Source: Microbacterium proteolyticum
GTDB taxonomy: Bacteria > Actinomycetota > Actinomycetes > Actinomycetales > Microbacteriaceae
Assembly: GCF_030818075.1 (NCBI RefSeq)
Contig: NZ_JAUSZZ010000001.1
Location: forward strand, 3,596,001-3,660,000
Direction of reading: 5' to 3'
DNA: 64,000 nt
Positions 25,832 through 37,211 of the stretch are shown in pieces. The notes under the pieces are model-generated. The model worked only from the letters and a program-made list of their open reading frames with translations, searched no databases and was not told where the DNA came from. The position numbers and the translations under genes are program-made. Every line of letters begins with the position of its first letter. Within the stretch, counting starts at the first letter, position 1.

Positions 25832-26410
25832 ATGCCCTCTTCCGACGCCGCCACCGTCGAGCGCTCCCTCTCCCGCATCGCCGCGGAAGTGGCATCCGTC
25901 GTCGACCGCCTCGTGGCGGAGCCGGGCGACCTCGACCGCGTGCTCGACGTGCTCACCGGCGCCGACCGCGTCTTCGTGCTCGGCGCGGGACGCTCGGGGC
26001 TGGCCCTGCGCATGACCGCGATGCGCCTGATGCACCTGGGCCTCGACGTCCACGTCGTCGGCGACACCACGACGCCCGCCATCCGCGCCGGAGACGCGCT
26101 CCTCACCGCCAGCGGCTCCGGCACGACGACCGGGATCGTGCGGGCCGCCGAGACGGCCACGAACGTCGGGGCGAAGATCGCGGCGATCACCACGGCATCC
26201 GACTCCCCCCTCGGGCGCGCCGCCGACGCCCTCGTCGTCGTCCCCGCCGCAGCCAAGCTCGACCGCTCGGGCGCGGCCTCGGCGCAGTACGCCGGCAGCC
26301 TCTTCGAGCAGGCCGTCGTGCTCGTGGGCGACGCGATCTTCGACGCCCTCTGGCAGCGCTCCGGCCTCGACGCCGACGACCTGTGGCCCCGTCACGCCAA
26401 CCTCGAATAA
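25832..26410 (+). CDS. hxlB: 6-phospho-3-hexuloisomerase
   Basis: A 192-residue SIS-fold isomerase that converts hexulose 6-phosphate to fructose 6-phosphate, the second step of the ribulose monophosphate route of formaldehyde fixation. The sugar-binding segment is RVFVLGAGRSGLALRMTAMR (near residue 46), and the serine-rich loop is LTASGSGTTTG. The C-terminal SAQYAGSLFEQAVVLVGDAI is characteristic of the family. The ATG at 25832 is 26 bases before nothing else in frame and fits family length. The synthase gene follows after 26 bases, forming an operon. Confidence 0.95.
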   Translation: MPSSDAATVERSLSRIAAEVASVVDRLVAEPGDLDRVLDVLTGADRVFVLGAGRSGLALRMTAMRLMHLGLDVHVVGDTTTPAIRAGDALLTASGSGTTTGIVRAAETATNVGAKIAAITTASDSPLGRAADALVVVPAAAKLDRSGAASAQYAGSLFEQAVVLVGDAIFDALWQRSGLDADDLWPRHANLE

Positions 26411-26436
26411 CCCACCCGCAGAAAGCAAGGACCCTC

Positions 26437-27060
26437 ATGAAGCTGCAGTTCGCCATCGACACCCTGTCCACCGAAGCCGCCCTCGACCTCGCCGCCGCCG
26501 CAGCGCCGCACGTCGACATCCTTGAGCTCGGCACCCCGCTCATCAAGAGCGAGGGTCTCTCGGCCATCACCGCGATCAAGCAGGCGCACCCCGACAAGGT
26601 CGTCTTCGCCGACCTCAAGACGATGGATGCCGGTGAGCTCGAGGCCGACATCGCGTTCAGCGCCGGCGCCGACCTCGTCACCGTCCTCGGCTCGGCCGGC
26701 GACAGCACCATCGCCGGCGCGGTCAAGGCCGCCAAGAAGCACGGCAAGGGTGTCGTCGTCGACCTCATCGGCGTCGCCGACAAGCCGGCCCGCGCGAAGG
26801 AGGTCGTCGCTCTCGGCGCCGAGTTCGTCGAGATGCACGCCGGCCTCGACGAGCAGGCCGAAGAGGGCTTCACCTTCGGCACGCTGCTGCGCGACGGCGA
26901 AGCCTCGGGCGTGCCGTTCTCGGTCGCCGGCGGCGTGAACGCCTCGAGCATCCCCGACGTGCAGAAGTCGGGCGCGAAGATCGCCGTCGCGGGCAGCGCC
27001 ATCTACAGCGCGCCCGACGTGGGCGCCGCCGCCGCCGCGCTGCGCGCCGCGATCGCCTGA
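26437..27060 (+). CDS. hxlA: 3-hexulose-6-phosphate synthase
   Basis: A 207-residue TIM-barrel aldolase of the orotidine-decarboxylase superfamily that joins formaldehyde to ribulose 5-phosphate. Conserved residues are visible in MKLQFAIDTLS (active-site Asp), VDILELGTPLIKSEG (Glu), VFADLKTMDAGELE (the D-x-K-x-x-D signature of the superfamily), FVEMHAGLDEQ (His) and FSVAGGVN. ATG 26437 has AAGCAAGGA upstream. With hxlB it gives a formaldehyde detoxification or assimilation module. Nearby folD and glyA also act on one-carbon units, though they are separate transcription units. Confidence 0.96.
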   Translation: MKLQFAIDTLSTEAALDLAAAAAPHVDILELGTPLIKSEGLSAITAIKQAHPDKVVFADLKTMDAGELEADIAFSAGADLVTVLGSAGDSTIAGAVKAAKKHGKGVVVDLIGVADKPARAKEVVALGAEFVEMHAGLDEQAEEGFTFGTLLRDGEASGVPFSVAGGVNASSIPDVQKSGAKIAVAGSAIYSAPDVGAAAAALRAAIA

Positions 27061-27102
27061 TTCAGCGCGACAGCGCCGCCACCGCCGCCCGGCCGTCGCA
27101 GC

Positions 27103-27163
27103 AGACGCCGTCCCGAGTCGAAGACTCCGCCTCACGGCGGGTCACGCTCGGGACGGCGTTTCT
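27103..27163. repeat. repeat family I: 61-bp imperfect palindrome in a convergent gap
   Basis: AGACGCCGTCCCGAGTCGAA and the reversed AGAAACGCCGTCCCGAGCGT are the arms, with CCGCC / GGCGG inside. It lies between hxlA and the next, converging gene and can act as a two-way terminator. Confidence 0.75.
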
Positions 27164-27249
27164 CGCCTCACGCGGATGCCACGGCGCCCGGGGGCAGGAA
27201 CGGCGAGGGCCGCGCACGTCATCGAACGTCCGCGGCCCTCACCTGAGCG

Positions 27250-27741
27250 TCAGTCCTCGTCGTCGTCCTCATCGTCTTCATCGTCGCCGATGATCTCGAT
27301 GTCTTCGACCTCGAGTTCGGGCGTGAGCTGCACGTGGACCAGCGCGTCGGGGAACGAGGTCTCGCCGGCGAAAACGACGATGATCGCGTCGGCGAAGACG
27401 CCCACGCCGATCGCCTCGAGGTCGGTGCGCAGGTCGACGTCGGCATCGAGCTCGTCGTCCTCCAGCGCATCTTCGATGTCGCTCGCGACTTCTTCGATGA
27501 TCGCTCGCCACCGCTCCTCGCTCACCGCGAGGATGTCCCGCAGGTTGCCCACGATGGCGTCGAGGTCGGGCTCGCCCTCGTCGTCGAGCTCGGGGTCGAG
27601 GTCGACCTCCACCTCGACGCCCGCGGCATCCAGGTGTCCGGCACCGATGACGCTGTCTTCGTCGATCTGGGCGTCGTCGAGCAGGCCGTTCTCGGAGACG
27701 CGGCGGAGGAGGTCGTTCAGCACGGACTCAGTCATGTTCAT
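27250..27741 (-). CDS. acidic conserved hypothetical protein
   Basis: A strongly acidic protein of about 163 residues that I do not recognise. It starts MNMTESVLNDLLRRVSENG, has a DPELDDEGEPDLDAI region, two predicted amphipathic helices around residues 70-100, and strands ending VFADAIIVVFAGE and ALVHVQLTPELEVEDI. The last 14 residues are nearly all Asp and Glu. No cysteine pairs or signal peptide are present, so it should be cytosolic. Two ATG codons (27741 and 27735) are possible. It converges on the hxl operon and is upstream of nothing obvious in function. Confidence 0.75.
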   Translation of the reverse strand: MNMTESVLNDLLRRVSENGLLDDAQIDEDSVIGAGHLDAAGVEVEVDLDPELDDEGEPDLDAIVGNLRDILAVSEERWRAIIEEVASDIEDALEDDELDADVDLRTDLEAIGVGVFADAIIVVFAGETSFPDALVHVQLTPELEVEDIEIIGDDEDDEDDDED

Positions 27742-27825
27742 ACGATCCCACGTCGCGCGGCATCCCGCGTACACCCTTGCATCGGCAGCGCCGTCTGTTC
27801 AGGCGGCGGCACCGTACGGTTCACG

Positions 27826-28710
27826 TCAGACGGCCGACGCGCGCTCCGCAGCCTCGACGACATTCGTCATCAACAGGGCGACAGTCATGGGGCCGACGCC
27901 GCCCGGGTTGGGCGAGACGAAGCCCGCCACCTCGGCCACGTCCGGGTGGACGTCGCCGAACACGCGGGACTTCCCGGTCTCGGGGTCGATCTCGCGCGTG
28001 ACGCCGACGTCGAGCACGGCGGCACCCGGCTTGACGTCTTCGGCGCGCACGATGTGCTTGACGCCCGCGGCGGCCACGATGACGTCGGCGTCGCGCAGGT
28101 GCTTCGACAGATCGGCGGTGCCCGTGTGCGTGAGGGTCACGGTGGCGTTGATCTCGCGGCGGGTGAGCAGCAGGCCGATCGAGCGGCCGATGGTCACACC
28201 GCGGCCGACGACGACGACCTCTTTGCCCTTCAGGTCGTAATCGTTGCGCAGCAGCAGCTCGATCACCCCGCGGGGCGTGCACGGAAGCGGCGTGAGGATC
28301 GGCGCGTTGACGTTGAGCACCAGGCGACCGAGGTTGGTGGGGTGCAGGCCGTCGGCATCCTTGGCCGGATCAATGCGCTCGAGGATGGCGTCGGTGTCGA
28401 TGTGCTTCGGCAGCGGCAGCTGCACGATGTAGCCGTGGCACGCGGGGTCCGCGTTCAGCCGGTCGATGACGGCCTCGACCTCTTCCTGCGTCGCCTCGGC
28501 GGGCAGCTCGACCTGGATCGAGTTCATACCGATCGCCTCGGACTGCTTGTGCTTCATGCCGACGTACAGCTGAGACGCCGGGTCTGCCCCCACGAGCACG
28601 GTCGCGATGCCGGGCACGATGCCCCGCTCGCGCAGGGCGGCGACCCGCTCGGTGAGCTCCGCCTTGATCGCCGCCGAGGCGGCCTTGCCGTCGAGAATGG
28701 TCGCCGTCAT
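27826..28710 (-). CDS. folD: bifunctional methylenetetrahydrofolate dehydrogenase / methenyltetrahydrofolate cyclohydrolase
   Basis: A 294-residue FolD that interconverts methylene-, methenyl- and 10-formyl-tetrahydrofolate with NADP. The substrate pocket motif is [20 protein letters not shown] with the catalytic Lys. The family signature [13 protein letters not shown] follows. The Rossmann segment [18 protein letters not shown] begins near residue 163 and shows the known GRSxxVGxP site as [11 protein letters not shown]. The end motif [16 protein letters not shown] is intact. ATG 28710 is used. It supplies formyl groups to PurN and PurH, encoded later in the window, and follows glyA in the same direction after a repeat-filled gap. 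Confidence 0.97.
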   Translation of the reverse strand: MTATILDGKAASAAIKAELTERVAALRERGIVPGIATVLVGADPASQLYVGMKHKQSEAIGMNSIQVELPAEATQEEVEAVIDRLNADPACHGYIVQLPLPKHIDTDAILERIDPAKDADGLHPTNLGRLVLNVNAPILTPLPCTPRGVIELLLRNDYDLKGKEVVVVGRGVTIGRSIGLLLTRREINATVTLTHTGTADLSKHLRDADVIVAAAGVKHIVRAEDVKPGAAVLDVGVTREIDPETGKSRVFGDVHPDVAEVAGFVSPNPGGVGPMTVALLMTNVVEAAERASAV

Positions 28711-28786
28711 GGCATCCCTCGTTCCGTGTGTCGTTCGTTCCGTGTGTCGTTCGTGTCGTGTGGTGTGACGTTCGGCGGGTCACCCC

Positions 28787-28854
28787 CGCGTAAACGCTAT
28801 TCCTGCGCGGAAACACGATGTCGGCGCGTTTCTGCGCACGAATCGTGTTTATGT
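28787..28854. repeat. repeat family A, solitary copy
   Basis: A 68-bp diverged copy: CGCGTAAACGCTATTCC at one end, AATCGTGTTTATGTGTG at the other, with inner TGCGCGGAAACACGAT and GCGCGTTTCTGCGCA. It lies 76 bases upstream of folD, so it sits in a 5' region rather than at a 3' end. Confidence 0.75.
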
Positions 28855-28910
28855 GTGTGGGCCTCGGGCAGCGGATGCCGGGTTCGCGCCGCCGCACCGG
28901 CAGTGGGCGA

Positions 28911-29038
28911 GACGCCGCACGAGGCGGGACGCCGCACGAGGCGGGACGCCGCACGACGCGGGACGCCGCACCGGGGCGGGACGCCGCACGAGGCGGGACG
29001 CCGCACCGGGGCGGGCACCGGACCCGAGACGCCGCACC
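28911..29038. repeat. 17-bp tandem array GACGCCGCACGAGGCGG
   Basis: About seven copies of a 17-18 bp unit starting GACGCCGCAC at 28911, 28928, 28945, 28962, 28980, 28997 and 29028 lie between glyA and folD. Next to folD a second short repeat, TCCGTGTGTCGTTCG, occurs twice (28723-28755). No gene is visible in 28711-29198. Confidence 0.8.
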
Positions 29039-29198
29039 CGGCGCCGGCCGGGCCCCGCCGGAGCGTGCCGGGAGTCGCACGCCCGCCTGCCGCGACCGGT
29101 CTGCCGATGCCTGACGGGATGCCGGGCCCCGACGCCGCCGCGACGCCGGCCGGATGCCGGGACGGGACCGCCGCGAAGCGACCCCGCCCCGGCGGGGC

Positions 29199-30473
29199 TC
29201 ACTGCTGCAGGTCGGGGTACAGCGGGAACGCGTCGGCGAGCTTCGCGACGCGCGCGCGCAGGGCCTCGACGTCGGCGCCGGGGATGAGCGCGAGCGCGAT
29301 GATGTCGGCCACCTCGGTGAACTCCGCATCGCCGAAGCCGCGGGTCGCGAGCGCCGGGGTGCCGATGCGCAGACCCGAGGTCACCATCGGCGGGCGCGGG
29401 TCGTTCGGAACGGCGTTGCGGTTGACGGTGATGTGGATGTCGTGCAGCAGGTCTTCGGCCTGCTTGCCGTCCATCTCGGCGTCGCGCAGGTCGACGAGCA
29501 CGAGGTGCACGTCGGTGCCGCCCGAGCGCACGGCGATACCGGCGTTCTTCACGTCGTCCTGGGTGAGACGGTCGGCCAGGATCGACGCGCCCCGCAGGGT
29601 CCGCTCCTGACGCTCCTTGAACTCCGGCGTCATCGCGAGCTTGAACGCGGTCGCCTTGGCGGCGATCACGTGCATGAGCGGGCCACCCTGCTGGCCCGGG
29701 AAGACCGCGGTGTTGATCTTCTTCGCGAGACCCTCGTCGTTGGTGAGGATGAGGCCCGAGCGGGGGCCGCCGATCGTCTTGTGCACGGTGGTCGAGACGA
29801 CGTGGGCGTGCGGGATCGGCGAGGGGTGAACGCCCGCGGCGACGAGACCGGCGAAGTGCGCCATGTCGACCCACAGAAGTGCTCCCACCTCGTCGGCGAT
29901 CGCGCGGAACGCGGCGAAGTCGAGCTGGCGCGGGTACGCCGACCAGCCGGCGATGATGACCTTCGGCTTGTGCTCGAGGGCGAGGCGGCGCACCTCGTCC
30001 ATGTCGATGACGCTCGTCTCGGGGTCGACGCCGTACGCGACGATGTCGTAGAGGCGGCCCGAGAAGTTGATCTTCATGCCGTGCGTGAGATGACCGCCCT
30101 GGTCGAGGGCGAGGCCGAGCAGCGTGTCGCCGGGGCGCGCTATCGCGTGCAGCACGGCGGCGTTCGCCGACGCACCCGAGTGCGGCTGGACGTTGGCGAA
30201 CTCGGCGCCGAAGAGGGCCTTGGCGCGCTCGATCGCGAGCGACTCGGCGACGTCGACCTCTTCGCAGCCGCCGTAGTAGCGGCGGCCCGGGTAGCCCTCG
30301 GCGTACTTGTTCGTGAGCACCGAGCCCTGCGACTGCAGCACCGACACGGGCACGAAGTTCTCGGAGGCGATCATCTCGAGGAAGCCGCGCTGACGGTTCA
30401 GCTCGCGCTCGAGGACCTCGGCGATCTCGGGGTCGACCTCCGAGAGAGGGGCGTTGAAGTACGGATCGGTCAT
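29199..30473 (-). CDS. glyA: serine hydroxymethyltransferase
   Basis: A 424-residue PLP enzyme that transfers the serine hydroxymethyl group to tetrahydrofolate, giving glycine and methylene-tetrahydrofolate. Landmarks: [39 protein letters not shown], the PLP lysine in [16 protein letters not shown] (near residue 232), and the C-terminal [20 protein letters not shown] 30473 has AGGAGATCG upstream. A ZTP riboswitch lies in its leader (30529-30612), so expression should rise when the purine intermediate ZMP/ZTP builds up from lack of formyl-folate. Confidence 0.98.
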   Translation of the reverse strand: MTDPYFNAPLSEVDPEIAEVLERELNRQRGFLEMIASENFVPVSVLQSQGSVLTNKYAEGYPGRRYYGGCEEVDVAESLAIERAKALFGAEFANVQPHSGASANAAVLHAIARPGDTLLGLALDQGGHLTHGMKINFSGRLYDIVAYGVDPETSVIDMDEVRRLALEHKPKVIIAGWSAYPRQLDFAAFRAIADEVGALLWVDMAHFAGLVAAGVHPSPIPHAHVVSTTVHKTIGGPRSGLILTNDEGLAKKINTAVFPGQQGGPLMHVIAAKATAFKLAMTPEFKERQERTLRGASILADRLTQDDVKNAGIAVRSGGTDVHLVLVDLRDAEMDGKQAEDLLHDIHITVNRNAVPNDPRPPMVTSGLRIGTPALATRGFGDAEFTEVADIIALALIPGADVEALRARVAKLADAFPLYPDLQQ

Positions 30474-30504
30474 GCGATCTCCTTGACGATGGTTCCGGAT
30501 GCCA

Positions 30505-30521
30505 CGGACTCGGCGAGTCCG
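30505..30521 (-). promoter_or_regulatory. hairpin between ZTP aptamer and glyA
   Basis: A perfect seven-base-pair stem CGGACTC / GAGTCCG with a three-base loop lies between aptamer and ribosome site. There is no U-tract, so control of translation start or a Rho-type effect is more likely than an intrinsic terminator. Confidence 0.5.
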
Positions 30522-30528
30522 CGGAGAT

Positions 30529-30612
30529 ACCGCATCGACCCAGGCGTGCGGTCGAATACCGTCAAGCGGTCGCTCCCCGGTGGTGGCCCACCTCAACGCC
30601 AGTCGCGACGGT
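30529..30612 (-). ncRNA. ZTP riboswitch (pfl motif)
   Basis: On the minus strand the leader has stem GTCGC / GCGAC around GACTGGCG and a GGTGG / CCACC hairpin followed by ACCGGGGAGCG. A second hairpin follows, ACCGCA / TGCGGT, whose loop is CGCCTGGGTCGA. These are the conserved parts of the pfl/ZTP aptamer, known upstream of glyA and other folate genes in Actinobacteria. A TAAAGT -10 box at 30616-30621 would start the RNA at the first base of the aptamer. Position before glyA fits. Confidence 0.9.
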
Positions 30613-30741
30613 GCCACTTTAGCGGGTAAACCCTCCCGCGCCCCGCGTGTCTCGGCATCCACCGTTCCTCCACAGGAACGCGCGAGGCGCGGCTTCGGCT
30701 CGACGCCGAGGGATCGCGGATACCGGGGAGCGAGGCCCGCG

Positions 30742-30747
30742 TAAAAT
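30742..30747 (+). promoter_or_regulatory. -10 box, leaderless promoter
   Basis: TAAAAT is six bases before the GTG at 30754. No Shine-Dalgarno sequence is present. Confidence 0.6.
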
Positions 30748-30753
30748 GGGCGG

Positions 30754-31140
30754 GTGACCGACTCCCGCAACGTCCGCGCGCAGGCGCCCCTGGCCCCCGG
30801 CATGCGCCGACGGCCGTCCGGGCTGGAGATCGGCAGCGTCCTGTGCGGCCTCTTCGCCTTCGTGACCCTCGCCATCTGGGGCTTCCTCGCGTGGCCGTTC
30901 CCGTGGAACATCGTCGCCGGTATCGGCGCACCCGCGCTCGCGATCGTGGTGTGGGCGCTGTTCGTCTCCCCGCGCGCCGTCCTCGCGGTGCACCCCTTCG
31001 TGCGGGCGATCGTCGAGCTCTTCGTCTACGCGGCGGCCACCGTCGCGTGGTGGAGCATGGGCCAGGCGTGGATCGGTCTCGGCTTCGCGATCGTCGCCGT
31101 GGTGCTGGGCGCGCTGAACGGTCGCCGGCGCCTGGCGTGA
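30754..31140 (+). CDS. YrdB/DUF2568-like membrane protein
   Basis: A 128-residue protein with four hydrophobic helices (about residues 28-48, 52-72, 80-100 and 103-121), including [20 protein letters not shown] and the loop [19 protein letters not shown], typical of YrdB-family (DUF2568) proteins of unknown function. It begins with GTG six bases after TAAAAT and is therefore leaderless. The stop overlaps the GTG of the next gene (GTGA), so the two are co-translated. Confidence 0.8.
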   Translation: MTDSRNVRAQAPLAPGMRRRPSGLEIGSVLCGLFAFVTLAIWGFLAWPFPWNIVAGIGAPALAIVVWALFVSPRAVLAVHPFVRAIVELFVYAAATVAWWSMGQAWIGLGFAIVAVVLGALNGRRRLA

Positions 31141-32510
31141 ACGCCGTCGACGCCGTCTCGCTGCTCCGGGCGGAGCTCGGTGAGCGCGTCGACACTTCCA
31201 CCGCCTCCCTCGAGGCCGCCCGAGCCGACAAGTCGGGCCATGCGGCGGACGGACTCCCGCTCGCCGTCATCCACGCGGCATCCGTCGCCGATGTGCAGGC
31301 CGTCATGCGCATCGCCACCGCGACGCGCACGCCCGTCGTCCCGCGCGGTGCGGGCACGGGCCTCGCCGGCGGGGCCAACACCGGCGGTGGCGAGATCAGC
31401 CTGTCGGTGCGCGGCATGGACCGCGTGCTCGAGGTGCGAGCCGACGACCTGCTCGCCGTGGTCGAGCCCGGCATCCTGAACGCCGACCTGAACGGCCTTC
31501 TCGAGCCGCACGGCGTGTGGTGGGCACCCGATCCCGCCAGCCGCGCGATCTCGACGGTGGGCGGCAACATCGCCACGGGAGCCGGCGGTCTGCTCTGCGC
31601 GAAGTACGGGGTGGTGCGCGACGCGGTGCTCGGTGTCGACCTGGTGCTCGCCGATGGACGCCTGATGCACCTGGGCCACCGCAGCGTGAAGGGCGTGACG
31701 GGCCTCGACCTGACCTCGCTCGTGATCGGCTCCGAAGGCACGCTCGGCGTCGTGGTCGGGGCGACGCTGAAGCTCCGGCGCCTCGTCGAGGGTGAGCGGG
31801 TCACCCTCACCGCCGTGTTCGACACGGCCCGGACGGCGGCTGTCGCGTCGGCCGCGGTCACGGCATCCGGTGTCCAGCCCGCGATCATGGAGCTGATGGA
31901 TGCCACGAGCCTCGCGGCCGTGCACCGCCTGCTGTCTCTGCCGGCTCCGTCCGCGGGCGCCGCGCAGCTGACCATCCAGACCGACGGCCCCGTCGCCGCC
32001 GAGGAGGCCCGCGCGATCGCCCAGCTGCTGCGCGACGCGGGTGGGGCCGTCACCGTGGCTGCCGATGCGGCCGAGGGAGAGGCGCTGCTGGCCGTCCGCC
32101 GGGCGATGCACCCCGCCATGGAGACCCTCGGGACGACGCTCATCGAAGACGTCTCGGTCCCCCGCAGCGCGCTGCCCGACATGTTCGATGAGATCGCGCG
32201 GATCGAGCGGCAGTTCGGTCTCGTCATCCCCGCTGTCGCGCACGCGGGCGACGGCAATCTGCATCCGAACTTCGTCTTCGACGGCCCCGATGTGCCGCCG
32301 GTGGTGTGGGACGCCGCCGAAGAGCTCTTCCGCGCGGCCCTCGCGCTCGGCGGAACGCTGACCGGAGAGCACGGCATCGGCGTGCTCAAGCGCCGCTGGC
32401 TGGCCGACGAGCTCGGCGACGACCAGTGGCAGCTGCAGCGCGACATCGCGCGTGTCTTCGACCCGCTCGGCATCCTGAACCCCGGCAAGGTCTTCACCCC
32501 CGGACCCTGA
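31137..32510 (+). CDS. FAD-linked oxidase, glycolate/D-lactate dehydrogenase (GlcD) type
   Basis: A 457-residue flavoprotein of the vanillyl-alcohol-oxidase fold that oxidises a 2-hydroxy acid, D-lactate or glycolate by analogy. The FAD-binding half has PVVPRGAGTGLAGGANTGGG (near residue 63), GGNIATGAGGLLCAKYG and VKGVTGLDLTSLVIGSEGT. The C-terminal half ends with AVAHAGDGNLHPNFVFDG, GEHGIGVLKRRWL and LNPGKVFTPG. The start GTG overlaps the stop of the YrdB-like gene. No iron-sulfur or GlcE/GlcF partner is adjacent, so the electron acceptor is unclear. Confidence 0.88.
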   Translation: MNAVDAVSLLRAELGERVDTSTASLEAARADKSGHAADGLPLAVIHAASVADVQAVMRIATATRTPVVPRGAGTGLAGGANTGGGEISLSVRGMDRVLEVRADDLLAVVEPGILNADLNGLLEPHGVWWAPDPASRAISTVGGNIATGAGGLLCAKYGVVRDAVLGVDLVLADGRLMHLGHRSVKGVTGLDLTSLVIGSEGTLGVVVGATLKLRRLVEGERVTLTAVFDTARTAAVASAAVTASGVQPAIMELMDATSLAAVHRLLSLPAPSAGAAQLTIQTDGPVAAEEARAIAQLLRDAGGAVTVAADAAEGEALLAVRRAMHPAMETLGTTLIEDVSVPRSALPDMFDEIARIERQFGLVIPAVAHAGDGNLHPNFVFDGPDVPPVVWDAAEELFRAALALGGTLTGEHGIGVLKRRWLADELGDDQWQLQRDIARVFDPLGILNPGKVFTPGP

Positions 32511-32599
32511 TCGGCGTGATCAGACCGTGACATGCCTCCCGGTGAATGCGCAGCACGGTCTAATAACATGGGAAGACTGACTACCGGGGGGTACCTCAC

Positions 32600-33992
32600 A
32601 TGACCGACGGCACCGACGGCGCGACCTACGCCTGGGCTCCGGCCGAGCCGAAGACGCGCAAGAACCGCTCCGGCCTGTGGATCGGCATCCCTGCCGCCGC
32701 AACGGCCGTCGCGCTCATCGCCGCGTCGCTCGTGCTCATCGCCCCGGGCGCCTCCGTCGCGGGTGTGCAGATCGGCGGGCTGACCGCGGGCGCCGCGGCG
32801 CAGGCCATCGAGACCCGCCTCGCGCAAACGACGGTCACGATCGAGAGCCCCGCCGGTGAGGTCACCGTCACGGGCGCCGACCTCGGCGCCACGGTCGACG
32901 CTCCGGCTCTCGCCGAGAAGGCCTTCTCCGACAACCCGATGTGGAAGCCCGCGTCGTGGTTCCCCGCCGGCACCGGCGTCTCGATCGAGGTCGACGCCGC
33001 CGAGGCTGCCGCGGCCCTGCGCGACCGTTCGCCCGGCGCTTACCGTGCACCGGTGAGACGCATCGCTGGCGTACGACGCCGGCGCCCAGGCGTACGTGAC
33101 GACCCCCGCCGAAGCCGGCGAGGGCCTCGACGTCTCGGTCATCACGGCCGCGCTGCAGTCGGCCTTCGACGCCGGCACCCCCGCGACCAGCGTCGAGGCG
33201 GGCCTCGTCCCCGTCGACGCCACCGTGACCACCGAAGAGGCCGACGCCGCCGTGGCGAAGCTCAACGGCATCCTGGACTCCGCGGGTTTCTACATCGGCG
33301 ACGAGCGGACGGTTCCCGTCGATCGCGCCACCGCGGCGTCGTGGCTGACCGTGACGCCCGACGGCACCGGAGAGTTCGCGATCTCCGCCGACGAGGCGGC
33401 GATCCAGAATGCCGTCGCGGGCCTGGCCGGCAGCGTGGACCGCGCCGCGGTCGATGCCGACGTCATCGTCGACAGCGGCGGCGAGGTCATCAAGACGCTC
33501 ACCGAAGGCCAGACGGGTCGCTCGCTCGGCGACACGAACGGCATCGCCGCCGCGTTCGCCGCGCAGCTCGCCGAGGGGAACGGCCGCTACGCGTTGGCTG
33601 TCTCCGAGACGCCCTTCGAGACGGCGAAGACCGAGCGTCGCATCGACGTGAACCTCAGCGCCCAGACGGTCACGCTGTACGAGAACGGCCAGGTGTATCG
33701 CAACTGGTCGATGTCGTCGGGCAAGAGCGGATGGGAGACCCACACGGGCGAGTACCGCATCGGGTGGAAGACGCCGATGCAGGACATGGGCTGTGCCCCC
33801 GGGTACGACTGGTGCACCAAAGACGTGCCGTGGGTCGCCTACTTCAACGGCGACGAGGGCTTCCACGGCACCTACTGGCACAACAACTTCGGCACCCCGA
33901 TGAGCCACGGCTGCGTCAACCTCACGGTCAACAACGCCAAGGAGCTGTACGACTGGGCGTACAAGGGCACCCAGGTCTCGGTGCACTACTGA
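32600..33992 (+). CDS. L,D-transpeptidase with peptidoglycan-binding domains (frame interrupted near 33056)
   Basis: A membrane-anchored cell-wall enzyme that forms 3-3 cross-links. Residues about 25-48 are a single transmembrane helix. Two PG-binding_4-type domains follow. The C-terminal YkuD domain has the catalytic motif SHGCVNLTVNNAKELYDWA and YWHNNFG. The frame breaks after the segment GAYRAPV. Removing the A at about 33056 (GTG-A-GACGCATCG) restores PVDASLAYDAGAQAYVTTP and a 463-residue protein of usual layout. The downstream half alone would lack the anchor. An extra base in the sequence is the simplest reading. ATG 32600 follows GGGGGGTACC, and a TAATAA -10 candidate is at 32561. Confidence 0.9.
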
Positions 33993-34006
33993 GCGGGTGA
34001 CCTCGA

Positions 34007-34038
34007 CGGGGGCGGATGCCGATCGGCATCCGCCCCCG
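34007..34038. terminator. perfect 32-bp palindrome terminator
   Basis: Sixteen-base arms with core GGATGCCGATCGGCATCC begin 14 bases after the transpeptidase stop and are followed by CCTCTTTC. Confidence 0.85.
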
Positions 34039-34223
34039 CCTCTTTCGTCTGCCGTGATCCGTCGCTGCGTCGCGTCACGGGTGGCCCTCCCCCGCCGCGC
34101 GCCGCACCGCCGCGGGCTCCCGCCACGAAGCCCGCGCGCCCGCGCCGACGTGGCGGGTACGACGCCGCGAGACCCGTGCCCCGTCACACGCCCGGAGTCA
34201 TCGCCCAAGCACCCACCCCCCGC

Positions 34224-34843
34224 TGACTTGCGCCAAATGCCCGCGCCGACGGCCCGAAACCGTACATATGCCCGAAGTCAACGCCAGACCACCCGCCACG
34301 CACCCCCGCTGACTTGCGCCAAATGCCCACGCCGACGACCCGAAACCCTACATTTGCCCGAAGTCACCGCCCAGCCACCCCGTCGACCTCGGCCACAACC
34401 CGCACGGCCGCCCGGGCCGCGCCACATGCTTCACGTCACGCGCGAGTCCCCACCACTCGATGACTTGCGCCGAATGCACGCGCGGACGGCCCGAAACCGT
34501 ACATATGCCCGAAGTCACCGCCAGACCACCCGCCACCCACCTCCCACTGACTTGCGCCGAATGCCCGCGCGGACGGCCCGAAACCGTACATATGCCCGAA
34601 GTCACCGCCCAGCCACCCCGTCGACCTCGGCCACAACCCGCACGGCCGGCCGGGCCGCGCCTCAGGCTTCACCTCAATGCGCGAGTCCCCACCACCCACT
34701 GACTTGCGCCAAATGCACACGCCGACGGCCCGAAACCGTACATATGCCCGAAGTCACCGCCAGACCACCCGCCACCCACCCCCCGCTGACTTGCGCCGAA
34801 TGCCCGCGCCGACGGCCCGAAACCGTACACATGCCCGAAGTCA
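34224..34843. repeat. repeat family C: six 57-bp imperfect palindromes as three dimers
   Basis: Copies start at 34224, 34310, 34461, 34548, 34700 and 34787, each 57 bp: TGACTTGCGCCAAATGC (or CGAATGC), ACGG / CCGT hairpin in the centre, ACATATGCCCGAAGTCA at the end. Dimers repeat with a period of about 238 bp. Arm sequences are close to family B (TGACTTCGGCCGAATGC). They fill the convergent gap 33993-34952 between the transpeptidase and icd, where no gene is seen. Confidence 0.88.
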
Positions 34844-34905
34844 CCGCCCACGCGCCGGCACTCGCCGCACGCTCACCCAGGTGACATGACGCACCGGGAG
34901 ACGAC

Positions 34906-34940
34906 AGAGGGGCGGATGCCGCAATGGCATCCGCCCCTCT
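34906..34940. terminator. 15-bp-stem terminator of icd
   Basis: Arms 34906-34920 and 34926-34940 are perfectly complementary (core GGATGCC / GGCATCC) with a five-base loop, 12 bases beyond the icd stop. Confidence 0.85.
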
Positions 34941-34952
34941 CGGGATGGTGGA

Positions 34953-37172
<2,220 letters not shown>

Positions 37173-37211
37173 GTCAGATCTCTCCGTAGAGGCGGCCAGG
37201 GTTGCCGGATC

